32,912 bases of DNA, from the NCBI GenBank assembly GCA_023623185.1, contig JAMNXV010000024.1:1-32912 (forward strand), read 5' to 3'. The position numbers and the translations under genes were made by a program. Source of the stretch: Bacillota bacterium (GTDB lineage: Bacteria > Bacillota > Sulfobacillia > Symbiobacteriales > Symbiobacteriaceae). The notes below the pieces were generated by a model. That model saw only the letters and a list, made by a program, of their open reading frames with translations, did no database searches and was not told the DNA's origin. Shown here piece by piece: positions 1 to 7,289 of the stretch (positions are counted from its first letter, which is position 1; every line of letters begins with the position of its first letter).

Positions 1-91
1 GCATCACGACGACTGCAAGAAGCGCTCCAAGAGCGTCCATCCCATCATCGTACACGGGCACTGCGGCGCGAAGCGGTTCATCTTCGCGTAG
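1..91 (+). CDS. C-terminal end of an unidentified protein (partial)
   Basis: The window opens inside a reading frame that starts at base 2 and ends at a TAG at 89-91, giving 29 residues. They are rich in Cys, His and Lys, with CKKRSK early and GHCGAKRF near the end. The two cysteines and several histidines could belong to a metal site, but the fragment is too short to name a family. A strong hairpin 28 bases after the stop supports a real gene end. No function is assigned. Confidence 0.45.
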   Translation, partial: HHDDCKKRSKSVHPIIVHGHCGAKRFIFA

Positions 92-118
92 AACCAGACC
101 CATCTCCGCGCACCGAAC

Positions 119-144
119 GCGGGGCGCCCACGTGGGCGCCCCGC
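119..144. terminator. Hairpin between convergent genes
   Basis: A perfect 11-bp inverted repeat (GCGGGGCGCCC and its complement around ACGT) lies between the stop of the left-edge gene on + and the stop of the ireB-like gene on -. It has no long T-run on either side. It probably acts as a GC-rich bidirectional terminator. Confidence 0.55.
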
Positions 145-167
145 GCTGTCTCTACGAAAAGATAGAC

Positions 168-428
168 TTATTCCTCCAGCTTCTCCAGGTAGCTGCGTAC
201 CAGTTCCTCCAGAAGTTCGTCGCGCTCGATGCGACGGATCAGGTTTCGTGCACCCATATGACTGGTAATGTAGGTCGGATCCCCGGAAAGCAGGTAGCCG
301 ACGATCTGGTCGATGGGGCTGTAGCCCTTCTCTTTCAGTGCCGCGTACACCTTTTGCAGCACCTCACCCGGGTTCCGGTCTTCCGGCCTGTTCCGCCAGT
401 ATACGGTCTTGTCGCTGGTTCCTGGCAT
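168..428 (-). CDS. ireB: IreB family regulatory protein (UPF0297)
   Basis: This 86-residue protein matches the UPF0297/IreB family (YrzL in Bacillus) in length and along its whole sequence, including the [26 protein letters not shown] block and the GDPTYITSH motif. In Enterococcus, IreB is a small phosphoprotein substrate of the IreK kinase and affects cephalosporin resistance. In many Firmicutes the gene follows alaS directly and precedes ruvX. Here a GNAT gene sits between alaS and ireB, and no ruvX follows, since a hairpin and a convergent gene come next. The ATG is preceded by AGGAAGG at good spacing. It is probably transcribed from the alaS promoter, with 154 bases between the GNAT stop and this start. 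The family call is secure; its kinase partner is not in this window. Confidence 0.93.
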   Translation of the reverse strand: MPGTSDKTVYWRNRPEDRNPGEVLQKVYAALKEKGYSPIDQIVGYLLSGDPTYITSHMGARNLIRRIERDELLEELVRSYLEKLEE

Positions 429-582
429 GGGAACACCGCCTTCCTACAGGATGGACCCGCGCCGAATGCCTGTGCTTTAGATGCGTATTCTCTCTCGGAG
501 GACCTGAATCCTCTTGCGGCCGGGGGGCAGGGCTTCCGCTGCGGTCCGGGGCTTGCGCTAGTCTCCTCCGTCCGGTCGCTGC

Positions 583-1152
583 CTATTCGCGGGCCGTCGC
601 CGCCCGCTCCTGCTCCCGGGCGAAGAACTCCCGCCGGGTGATGCCCATCACGAGGATGTCGTGGCAGCGGCTGCCCCGGCGCAGGGCCTGGCGCCGGACC
701 CCCTCGTGCACGAACCCCGCCTTCTCGTAGCTGCGGATGGCACGCTTGTTGAAGTCGAACACGTGCAGTTCGACCCGGTGCAGGTCCATGGGACCGAAGG
801 CTTCCCGCAACACGAGCCGCAGGGCGTCCGTGCCGTAGCCCCGGCCCCAGCAGCTCCGGTCGCCGATGAAGATGGTCAGCATGGCCGACCGGTTCCGCTC
901 GCTGACCCGCCAGAGCCGCACCACGCCGATGAAGCGTTCACGCTCATCCACGATGGCCCACTCCGGGCGGGGCACGAGTTGGTTGAGCCACAAGTTCAGG
1001 GCCAGGAGCGCGGGGCCGGGAACCGGCCCCGACTTCTCCTCGTACAGCAGGTGGGCGACCTCTGGGTCGGTCATGAACCGGTACAGCGTACCGGCGTCCC
1101 GGGGACGAAGGGGACGGATTCCCGCCTTCTCGCCCCAGATCACACCCGCCAT
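583..1152 (-). CDS. GNAT N-acetyltransferase, RimJ/RimL-like
   Basis: The protein has 189 residues when started at the ATG at 1152. That start has a strong ribosome site (GAGGAGGAAGGAG) and lies 25 bases after the alaS stop. The open frame continues upstream into alaS, but those 22 residues look like alaS shadow. It has the GNAT fold signature: an N-terminal IRPLRPRDAGTLYRFM strand and helix, the acetyl-CoA loop RGYGTDALRLVL in the middle, and a C-terminal NKRAIRSYEKAGFVHEG motif typical of RimJ/RimL-type enzymes. These acetylate protein N-termini, amino acids or small amines; the substrate cannot be read from the sequence. It sits between alaS and ireB, which are usually adjacent, so it is probably an insertion into that operon and shares the T-box leader. 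Confidence 0.9.
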   Translation of the reverse strand: MAGVIWGEKAGIRPLRPRDAGTLYRFMTDPEVAHLLYEEKSGPVPGPALLALNLWLNQLVPRPEWAIVDERERFIGVVRLWRVSERNRSAMLTIFIGDRSCWGRGYGTDALRLVLREAFGPMDLHRVELHVFDFNKRAIRSYEKAGFVHEGVRRQALRRGSRCHDILVMGITRREFFAREQERAATARE

Positions 1153-1177
1153 GCTCCTTCCTCCTCGCGGGGCCGCG

Positions 1178-3805
1178 TTAGAGGCCGAGCTGCCCGCCCA
1201 GCAGGCGAGGAACGGCATTCAGGGCCTCGCCCAGCCGCTCCGGGTTCTTGCCGCCGGCGGTCGCCATATCCGGCCGGCCGCCGCCGCCACCGCCGCAGAT
1301 CTGGGCAACCTCCTTGATCAGCTTGCCCGCATGCACCCGGCCCGCCAGGTCCTTCGTCACGGCGGCGACCAGGTTCACCTTGCCCTCGCCGGTGACCGCC
1401 CCGAGGACGACCACCCCCGAGCCCAGCCTGGCGCGGATCGTATCTGTCATGTTCCGCAGGTCATCCATGGTGGCCACCGGCGCGGTGCCGGCGACGACCT
1501 TGATGCCGCCGACCTCCTGTGCCCGCTCCACCAGGCTGTCGACCTCGCCGGCGGCGAGCTTCGCCCGGAGCCGCTCCAGTTCCTTCTCCAGCTCCTTCAC
1601 GCGGCTCCTGAGTTGCTCCTGCACCTCAACCGCCCTGACCCGCTCCTCCTCCAGGTGCCGGATCACGCCGGCGCCCGTGGCCGCCTCGATGCGGCGCACG
1701 CCGCCGCCGATGCCCGACTCCGAGAGGATCCTGAAGTACTGAACCTCGCTGGTATTACTGACGTGGCAGCCGCCGCAGAGTTCCCGGGACCAGCCGTCCC
1801 CCACCGAAACGACCCGCACCACGTCGCCGTACTTCTCGCCGAACAGGGCCATCGCGCCGAGGGCCTTCGCCTCGTCGAGGGGCATCTCGGTCCAGGTGAC
1901 CGCCTCCGCGGCCTCGATCTCGGCGTTCACCATCTCTTCCACCGCGGCGATCTCCTCGGGCGTCATCGGGCCGGTGTGGGTGAAGTCGAAGCGCAGCCGG
2001 TCCGGCGCGACCAGCGACCCCGCCTGCTGCACGTGGGCCCCCAGCACTTCACGCAGGGCCTTGTGGAGCAGGTGCGTGGCGGTGTGGTTCTTCTGCGTGT
2101 CCTTCCGCTTCCGGGCATCCACCCGGGCGGTGACCTGCTGGCCCACCTCCAGGAAGCCCTGCTGCACGGTGCCGTAGTGCAGGTGGTGGCCGGAGGGCAG
2201 CTTGCGGCAGTCCTCCACCTCCACCAGCAGCCCCTGGGCCGCGATCTGCCCCGTGTCGCCCACCTGACCGCCGCCCTCGGCGTAGAACGGGGTACGGTCG
2301 AGCACGATCACCACGGACGAGCCCTCGCCCGCCCCGGTGGGGTTCCCCTCTTCGTCGAACACGGCCAGCACCCGGCCCCTGGCCGCCAGCTCGGTGTAGC
2401 CCAGGAACTCCGTGGGCGCCACGCCCTCCAGGTGCCCCGCGATGCGGGTCTGGGCCTCGGTCACGTACGAGACGTCGCGGGCCGCCCGGGCCCTGGCCTT
2501 CTGCTCGGCCATGGCGGCGTTGTAGCCCTCCTCGTCGACCGTGAAGCCCTGCTCACGGGCGACGTCCCGCACAATGTCCAGCGGGAAGCCGTAGGTGTCG
2601 TACAGCACGAAGGCATCCTGCCCGGAGATAACGGTCTCGCCCTTCTGGCGCATCTGGCGCAGGATCTCCTCCAGCCTGGCCATGCCCTGCTCCAGGGTGC
2701 GCAGGAACCGCTCCTCCTCCCGGCGCAGTTCGTCCTGTATCGCGGGCAGCTGGTCCCGCACCTCGGGATAGGCGTCGCCCATCACGCCGGCCACCGCTTC
2801 GGCCACCTTCCAGATGAAGGGCTCGGTGAAGCCGAGACTGCGGCCGAACCGCACCGCCCGGCGGAGGATGCGGCGCATCACATAACCGCGGCCCTCGTTG
2901 CTGAAGTGCACCCCGTCCGCGATGAGAAAGGTGCAGCAGCGGGCGTGGTCGGCGATCACCCGGAAGGGCACCGCTTCGGGCCCGTCGCCGTACGTCTTGC
3001 CGGACAGCTCGCTGATGCGGGCGAAAATGGGCTTCCAGAGGTCGATCTCCCAGTTGGACCAGACCTCCTGCATGATCGTGGCCATCCGCTCCAGGCCGAG
3101 GCCGGTATCCACGCCGGTCCGCTCCAGCGGCTCCAGCCCCTCCGCGGTCTGATTGTACTGCATGAAAACGCAGTTCCAGAACTCACGCCACCGGTCGCAG
3201 CCGCAGGTGTCGATGGCGCAGCCGTCGGGGTGGTCGCAGGCGTACTCGGGCCCCATGTCCCAGAAGATCTCCGAGCAGGGGCCGCAGGGGCCGGTGTCGC
3301 CCATGCGCCAGAAGTTGTCCTCCTCCCCCATGCGCACGATGCGGTCGGCCGGCACGCCCACCGTCTTATGCCAGGCGTCGAATGCCTCTTCGTCGTCCTT
3401 GTAGATGGTGACCCAGAGCCGGTCGGTCGGCAGGCCCAGCCACTCGGGGCTGGTGATGAACTCCCAGGCGTAGGCCAGAGCCTCCTTCTTGAAGTAGTCG
3501 CCGAAGCTGAAGTTGCCCATCATCTCGAAGAAGGTGTGGTGTCGGGCCGTGAAGCCGACCTCCTCCAGGTCGTTGTGCTTCCCGCCGGCGCGCACGCACT
3601 TCTGCGCGGTGACCGCCCGGGTGTAGTCGCGCTTCTCCAGGCCCAGGAAGGTGTCCTTGAACTGGTTCATCCCGGCGTTGGTGAAGAGGAGCGTGGGATC
3701 GTTGTGCGGCACCAGGGACGAGCTGGGAACGTGGGTGTGTCCCTTGGACTTGAAGAACTCGATGAATGCCGTGCGGATCTCGCTGCCCGTCATGTACTTG
3801 GGCAT
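1178..3805 (-). CDS. alaS: Alanyl-tRNA synthetase
   Basis: This 875-residue cytosolic class II synthetase charges tRNA-Ala with alanine, and its length is standard for bacterial AlaRS. The catalytic domain begins with IRTAFIEFFKSKGHTHVPSS and contains the class II motif with RTGVDTGLGLERM near residue 240. The editing domain carries the zinc ligands HTATH near residue 570 and the CGGCH segment near 675, which act against mischarged Ser and Gly. The C-Ala domain follows a coiled coil (about 715-755) and ends with the oligoglycine GGGGGGRPDMA motif. The ATG at 3805 has AAGGGGGG upstream. A T-box leader with its own promoter precedes it, so expression should rise when tRNA-Ala is uncharged. No defects are visible. 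It is the first gene of an alaS-GNAT-ireB unit. Confidence 0.98.
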   Translation of the reverse strand: MPKYMTGSEIRTAFIEFFKSKGHTHVPSSSLVPHNDPTLLFTNAGMNQFKDTFLGLEKRDYTRAVTAQKCVRAGGKHNDLEEVGFTARHHTFFEMMGNFSFGDYFKKEALAYAWEFITSPEWLGLPTDRLWVTIYKDDEEAFDAWHKTVGVPADRIVRMGEEDNFWRMGDTGPCGPCSEIFWDMGPEYACDHPDGCAIDTCGCDRWREFWNCVFMQYNQTAEGLEPLERTGVDTGLGLERMATIMQEVWSNWEIDLWKPIFARISELSGKTYGDGPEAVPFRVIADHARCCTFLIADGVHFSNEGRGYVMRRILRRAVRFGRSLGFTEPFIWKVAEAVAGVMGDAYPEVRDQLPAIQDELRREEERFLRTLEQGMARLEEILRQMRQKGETVISGQDAFVLYDTYGFPLDIVRDVAREQGFTVDEEGYNAAMAEQKARARAARDVSYVTEAQTRIAGHLEGVAPTEFLGYTELAARGRVLAVFDEEGNPTGAGEGSSVVIVLDRTPFYAEGGGQVGDTGQIAAQGLLVEVEDCRKLPSGHHLHYGTVQQGFLEVGQQVTARVDARKRKDTQKNHTATHLLHKALREVLGAHVQQAGSLVAPDRLRFDFTHTGPMTPEEIAAVEEMVNAEIEAAEAVTWTEMPLDEAKALGAMALFGEKYGDVVRVVSVGDGWSRELCGGCHVSNTSEVQYFRILSESGIGGGVRRIEAATGAGVIRHLEEERVRAVEVQEQLRSRVKELEKELERLRAKLAAGEVDSLVERAQEVGGIKVVAGTAPVATMDDLRNMTDTIRARLGSGVVVLGAVTGEGKVNLVAAVTKDLAGRVHAGKLIKEVAQICGGGGGGRPDMATAGGKNPERLGEALNAVPRLLGGQLGL

Positions 3806-4106
3806 GGTGTGGAAAACCCCCCTTGAAAACTGAGAACCCCCGCCCCCGACGCTGAGGAAGCGTCAGGGGCGAGGGCTTTCTGCCGTCGCGGTACCACCCT
3901 GCTTGACCGCCGAAGGCGCGGCGGCCATCTCTCTCCAGTGATATCGGCATGGCGGCCGTCCCAGCCTACCGCGGATGCTCCGCCTCGGTGGGCCCCTCAG
4001 GGGTGGCTGCGGAATCCCGCCTGCGCAGGCGCCCTTTCAGCCGGCGGGGCGCCCTCTCTGAAGCGTGGCTGCTGGGACCCGTCTTCCCCGTCCTCGGGTT
4101 GGACTA
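3806..4106 (-). ncRNA. T-box riboswitch leader of alaS
   Basis: On the - strand the conserved T-box AGGGTGGTACCGCG lies at 3900-3887. Its UGGU would pair with an ACCA tRNA end, fitting discriminator A73 of tRNA-Ala. Upstream, TCCCAGC (4077-4071) and GCTGGGA (3965-3959) can close Stem I, which holds an AGAGAGGG element (4059-4052) and GGCTGAAAG as in the distal loop of T-boxes. A 9-bp stem GGCCGCCAT/ATGGCCGCC and a CCGCC/GGCGG hairpin follow. A GCA triplet (3978-3976) near the Stem I base is a plausible alanine specifier, though I cannot fix the loop with certainty. The transcript start is inferred from the promoter. Confidence 0.93.
3841..3871 (-). terminator. Regulated terminator of the T-box leader
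   Basis: A 13-bp stem with one G-U pair (arms 3871-3859 and 3853-3841, five-base loop) follows the T-box sequence directly. It is followed by a G-run and then TTCTCAGTTTTC. This is the position expected for the terminator that competes with the tRNA-stabilised antiterminator. The U-tract is weak. Confidence 0.8.
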
Positions 4107-4112
4107 CCAGGG

Positions 4113-4142
4113 ATTATACAGACGTGCGTAGGGGGCTGTCAA
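4113..4142 (-). promoter_or_regulatory. Consensus housekeeping promoter of alaS
   Basis: Read on the - strand, a perfect -35 TTGACA (4142-4137) and a perfect -10 TATAAT (4118-4113) are separated by 18 bases. The predicted start near 4106 places the whole T-box leader within the transcript. Confidence 0.9.
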
Positions 4143-4516
4143 GGCGGCTGGGGGCGCTGCTGCCCTGAGCGGATACCGGCTGTTCGCAGTCGCTGGTGCC
4201 GCCCGGGCGGGTACAGGCTGTTCGCACTGGCTGGTGCCGGTGGAGCGGCAGCCGGGGCCGGGGGTCATGTGGTGGACTAGTCGGTCACCACCAGTCAAAC
4301 CGAACACGAGCAAGTGCTGGGACGAGGTGGGTGGGTCCTGCGCCTCCCACGCCGGTGCCTCTCACGCCGGATGATGACTCCGTAACCTGAGAGGCAGTTC
4401 CGCCGTTGGGATAGGTGAAGGCGCCCAGGTCAGGCGGGAAGGGTACCCGTCCTGGGCGGGAGGATGCACGGCAGCCTCCGGTGAGCGGTCACATTCGCTG
4501 GGAGGAGGTTCGAACG
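4143..4516. other. Gene-free interval with repeats and hairpins
   Basis: No convincing gene lies between the alaS promoter and the lipoprotein start. Two near-identical 27-base units (4174-4200 and 4212-4238, 38 bases apart) share GGCTGTTCGCA and CTGGTGCC. GTGGTG (4269-4274) can pair with CACCAC (4286-4291). Closer to the next gene, CGCCCAGG (4422-4429) pairs with CCTGGGCG (4451-4458), enclosing a GGGTACCC palindrome, and a GGAGG/CCTCC hairpin follows. The last two could fold in the leader of the downstream gene. I recognise no known riboswitch class and no clear promoter. Confidence 0.4.
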
Positions 4517-5719
4517 ATGTTCCGTCGTCTGAGGGTACTGATTCCGCTGATTCTGGTGGCAGCAGTTGGATGTTCCGCTTCGCCGGGATCCTCGTCGGCT
4601 CCTGAGGGCCCGACACCCGTCCCGGGCGGATCGCAGCCCTTTGCAGGTGAGCTCGCGGGCATCAGCTTCAAGAACGGTCCGATGGAGGCGGCAGATTTCC
4701 AGTGCCCGCCCGATGTGCCTGTGCACGAGATCGCGCCGGCGGAGACGGACACACCGCTGGTCTTCGAGCCGGCATTTCTCGAACCCGAGTTCCAGGTGGA
4801 GCGGACCTCCGGCGTGGCGGTCTGCGGCGACCGCCCGATCTCGTTTGCCATCACGGCGGTCAGGAACGGCGAGGATCGGCCGGCCACACTCACCATATCC
4901 CGGTACGCCTCGTTCGTCGCCAGCAGCCAGGGTGAACCTCCCGACGCATTCCAGGAGGTGACGGTGGGCGGCAGAACGGCCGTGCTGATCAGGCAGACGC
5001 ATCACGCCTCCGCCGCGCCGGACGGGGAGCACCTCGTCTGGCGGCTCGTCATCCCCGAGGATTTCGGCATGACGGTGATCCAGGCCGAGGGGCTCAACCG
5101 CGAGGAACTGCTCGACGTGGCCGCCCGACTGGCGGAGGAAGAAGTCACATCGGCAGCGGAACAACTCGAACGGCTCAGGGCCCGGAACCGGGAGCTGGAA
5201 ACCCTGGTCGCGGAACTCGACGCCAAGGTGAAGGAACTGGAATTCCGCAACCGATATCTGGCGGAGCGGCTCTCCCCCGAGGATCGCGTGGTTGATCTGA
5301 TCAACCCCAACTACCCGCCTGCCGTGGGTGGCGAGCCGGGGTGGGAGTACCACCAGACGCTGACCGCCGATCTGGACGGCGACGGCGTCGACGAGCGGGT
5401 CTCGGTGACCACCAACGCCTTCTGGATGCCGGACGAGAAGGAGTTCGGCTGGGACGACGGGCACCCGTGGCACGTCTACGTGGAGGAACCCGACGGCACG
5501 CGGACCTATCTCTTCTCCAACTGGGTGCAGCTGGGGCGGCTGGACGTGATCCTGGACCGGGAGGGCCCGGGGCTGTTCATCGTCTACTGGCGGGCCGGCG
5601 GTCTGGTCATCTATCGTGCGACTTACCAGGGACCGGACCAGTTCAGGACGGTGCTGAGCTTCGAGATCCCGCTCAGCGACTTCGCCACGTGGGCGGACAT
5701 CACGATGTTCTTCGACTGA
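4517..5719 (+). CDS. Lipoprotein with coiled coil and DGDG repeat region, function unknown
   Basis: This 400-residue secreted lipoprotein starts at an ATG with GGGAGGAGG ten bases upstream. An N-terminal signal MFRRLRVLIPLILVAAVGC ends in a lipobox with Cys19, followed by a Ser/Pro-rich linker. The first half is an uncharacterised globular region. Residues about 208-253 form a strong coiled coil with heptads (QLERLRARNRELETLVAELD). A C-terminal domain begins with GWEYHQTLTADLDGDGVDERV; the DLDGDGVDE loop resembles calcium-binding FG-GAP or dockerin-like loops, but only one clear copy is present. It should be anchored on the outer face of the membrane. A hairpin terminator follows. No partner gene is adjacent on the same strand, and I cannot name a family. 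Confidence 0.85.
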   Translation: MFRRLRVLIPLILVAAVGCSASPGSSSAPEGPTPVPGGSQPFAGELAGISFKNGPMEAADFQCPPDVPVHEIAPAETDTPLVFEPAFLEPEFQVERTSGVAVCGDRPISFAITAVRNGEDRPATLTISRYASFVASSQGEPPDAFQEVTVGGRTAVLIRQTHHASAAPDGEHLVWRLVIPEDFGMTVIQAEGLNREELLDVAARLAEEEVTSAAEQLERLRARNRELETLVAELDAKVKELEFRNRYLAERLSPEDRVVDLINPNYPPAVGGEPGWEYHQTLTADLDGDGVDERVSVTTNAFWMPDEKEFGWDDGHPWHVYVEEPDGTRTYLFSNWVQLGRLDVILDREGPGLFIVYWRAGGLVIYRATYQGPDQFRTVLSFEIPLSDFATWADITMFFD

Positions 5720-6219
5720 GGGGGATACGTGGATACAGGCAGGCCCATGCACCCCACCGGACATCTCACTAGAAACGACAAGAGGGAGACGCGATGATGG
5801 AGTCTCCCTCTTCTCGTGCCCGGTTCGCCGCTCGCCGTGCCGCCGTCAAGCCCCCGCACCGAGGCGACCCGCCCTTCGAACAGGCGTGCCGCGTAGGGAT
5901 GCCGGACGTCCACGAGGAAGGTGTCGCCGAGGACCCACTCGTCGTCGATGTGTATGCATTCCGTCAGGACCCAGTGGTCGCCTTCGCGGCCGCTCACGAA
6001 GCCCACAACGCCCAGTTCGTAAGGCCCGTCATCGAGAACAGGTTCGATCACGATCTCTTCCTGCGTCACCGGGGGAGCCCACAGTTCCAAGGGGATGGCG
6101 TAATCGTTCCGCCGGGGCGCCGCGGTCGCCTGATCCGCCGCCCCCGCCTCGTCCGCCGCCGGCCAGGTCTGCGCGTCCTGTGGCTGCGGAGTTAACCGCT
6201 GCCCCTCCCGGTCCGGCAC
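5623..6219 (-). CDS. Hypothetical protein, 3' end doubtful
   Basis: The middle of this 198-residue frame (NDYAIPLELWAPPV through HPYAARLFEGRVASV) reads like a real acidic, soluble protein, with no membrane segment, signal or family I recognise. The likely start is the GTG at 6219, but no good ribosome site precedes it, so the start is uncertain. The end is odd: the frame runs through the terminator hairpin at 5780-5812 and 97 bases into the 3' end of the convergent lipoprotein gene. A one-base shift near 5850 would instead stop it at a TGA just before the hairpin. A frameshift, or a low-quality tail on a short real gene, is therefore possible. Confidence 0.5.
   Translation of the reverse strand: MPDREGQRLTPQPQDAQTWPAADEAGAADQATAAPRRNDYAIPLELWAPPVTQEEIVIEPVLDDGPYELGVVGFVSGREGDHWVLTECIHIDDEWVLGDTFLVDVRHPYAARLFEGRVASVRGLDGGTASGEPGTRRGRLHHRVSLLSFLVRCPVGCMGLPVSTYPPQSKNIVMSAHVAKSLSGISKLSTVLNWSGPW
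5780..5812. terminator. Bidirectional terminator hairpin
   Basis: An 11-bp perfect stem (AAGAGGGAGAC with GTCTCCCTCTT, 11-base loop) lies 60 bases after the lipoprotein stop. Downstream it is followed by TTCTCG on + and by GTCGTTT on -, so it may work for both convergent genes. Confidence 0.75.
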
Positions 6220-6383
6220 GTCTGAAGCCAGCGCAGACTTGCCCGACCGGGAGAGGCTGGTAATGCAGGCGTATTCGTGGCGCAGTGTCCAATTATCCGT
6301 AATAAGCCGGTTTTCTGTGCTATACTTGGACCTGTGCTGCCGGCCGTCTGCGGAGGTGGCTGGCTCTATGCAGTCTATCCTGA

Positions 6384-6690
6384 CTGCCTGAGGGGGTCTA
6401 TCCAGTCAAACGCTACCGAGGGGCAGCGGCCCGCCCCTTCGCCGGGTGGTTCAGCCGATTCGTGTACGTTGGACTGACTGCGGCACTTGTCCTGCTGATC
6501 GCTGCGAGCCTCGTCAGCGCCATCCTGGACGAAAGGGGCTCCGCAACCGGGCAGCCTGTCTGTCAGGTGGGGGCACATGAAATACCTTGCCGGATCGTTC
6601 CAGAAGTCGGAACGGCTCCTGATTCGCCACATGGAACCCACGGCCACTCTGGTGCTAAATGAGACGTGGACGCTGCCCGTGGGGAACTGA
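6384..6690 (+). pseudogene. Remnant of an anti-sigma factor gene (paralogue of 7286-8902)
   Basis: Two pieces of this stretch match separate parts of the intact anti-sigma gene downstream. Bases about 6426-6535 encode a membrane segment (AARPFAGWFSRFVYVGLTAA, then LVLLIAASLVSAIL) that aligns with the intact protein's PARAFFGRLQRILFAGLSAV region. From about 6592, in a different frame, the sequence reads SFQKSERLLIRHMEPTATLV and LNETWTLPVGN before a TGA, matching the intact C-terminus ESFRQSERLIVRYVEPSAFL and LDETWTLSAGQ. The zinc-finger N-terminus and roughly 1.2 kb encoding the extracellular domain are missing. An ATG at 6577 with AGGTGGGGG upstream could still express the last 37 residues. 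A terminator hairpin follows the old stop codon. Confidence 0.85.
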
Positions 6691-6705
6691 GCCTTCCCTT
6701 TCCTC

Positions 6706-6729
6706 GGCGCCTTCGCAGAAGAAGGCGCC
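6706..6729 (+). terminator. Terminator of the lost anti-sigma gene
   Basis: GGCGCCTTC (6706-6714) pairs perfectly with GAAGGCGCC (6721-6729) around a six-base loop and is followed by GAATTCTGT. It lies 15 bases after the remnant's stop codon and separates it from the live sigma gene. Confidence 0.65.
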
Positions 6730-6736
6730 GAATTCT

Positions 6737-6763
6737 GTAACGAACTGCCCCGCTGCGGTACTA
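6737..6763 (+). promoter_or_regulatory. Candidate ECF-type promoter of the sigma/anti-sigma pair
   Basis: GTAAC at 6737-6741 resembles an ECF -35 element (typically an AAC core). GTACTA follows after 16 bases at 6758-6763. It lies between the upstream hairpin and the sigma ribosome site, where an autoregulated promoter would be expected. The match is weak and rests on position as much as on sequence. Confidence 0.3.
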
Positions 6764-6791
6764 ACTTCACGGACGGAGGTGAGCGGCGGCA

Positions 6792-7289
6792 GTGGCAGAA
6801 CGGCTGGAGGACCTGTACACAGAGCTGCACGGCCCCATCTATCGCTTCCTGGCCGCCCTCACCGGCGATGCGGACCTGGCGGAGGAGCTGACCCAGGAGA
6901 CGTTTCTGCAGGCCATCCTCTCTCTCCCCCGGTTCCGCCGGGAGAGCAGCGCAGCCACCTGGCTCTACGCGATCGCCCGGAACCAGTACCGCAAGCGCCT
7001 GGCCCAAGAGAGCCGAAGGCCGCCGCCGGAGCCACCCGGCGCCCCGTTTCCGACCCCCGACGAGGTCGCGGTGGCGAGCGACGAGCGCAGCCGCCTGGCC
7101 CGGGCCCTGGCGGCCCTGCCCGAGGCGTACCGGGAAGCTCTGGTGCTGCGGGAGTATCAGGAGCTGAGTTACGCCCAGGTCGGCCAGGTGCTGGGCCGGT
7201 CGGAGACCTGGGCCCGGGTCACCTGCTTCCGGGCGCGCCGGATGCTGAAGGAAGCCTACCTGACGCTGGAAGGGGGGCATGCCCGTTGA
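6792..7289 (+). CDS. ECF RNA polymerase sigma factor
   Basis: A 165-residue sigma-70 family protein of the extracytoplasmic function group. Region 2 spans about residues 5-75 (LYTELHGPIYRFLAALTGDA, then the ELTQETFLQAI helix, then the WLYAIARNQYRK DNA-melting segment). Region 4 spans about 100-155 (LAALPEAYREALVLREYQEL, then SYAQVGQVLGRSETWARV as the helix-turn-helix). Region 3 is absent, as usual for ECF factors. It starts at a GTG with GGAGGTGAG nine bases upstream. Its stop codon overlaps the start of the anti-sigma gene by four bases, so the two are translationally coupled. It should direct RNA polymerase to a small set of envelope- or stress-related promoters when released from its partner. 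Confidence 0.95.
   Translation: MAERLEDLYTELHGPIYRFLAALTGDADLAEELTQETFLQAILSLPRFRRESSAATWLYAIARNQYRKRLAQESRRPPPEPPGAPFPTPDEVAVASDERSRLARALAALPEAYREALVLREYQELSYAQVGQVLGRSETWARVTCFRARRMLKEAYLTLEGGHAR

Noticed and set aside
866-3826. Very long open frame (986 codons) on the + strand opposite alaS
   Set aside because: It is the antisense shadow of a GC-rich gene: composition is His/Leu/Gly/Arg-biased, it matches no family, and the - strand carries unmistakable alaS.
4281-4300. Possible second CtsR-like site (GGTCACC-N3-AGTCAAA)
   Set aside because: The first heptad has two mismatches and the neighbouring genes give no heat-shock context.
4380-4470. Possible thiamine, lysine, glycine or ZTP riboswitch near CTGAGAGG and GGCGCCCAGGT
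   Set aside because: Only short words match; the conserved cores of these classes are not all present. Kept only as an unexplained structured interval.
6462-6662. Short single-membrane-helix protein upstream of the sigma gene
   Set aside because: Its helix is a copy of the anti-sigma membrane segment, and the continuation is out of frame. It is better explained as part of the pseudogene at 6384-6690.
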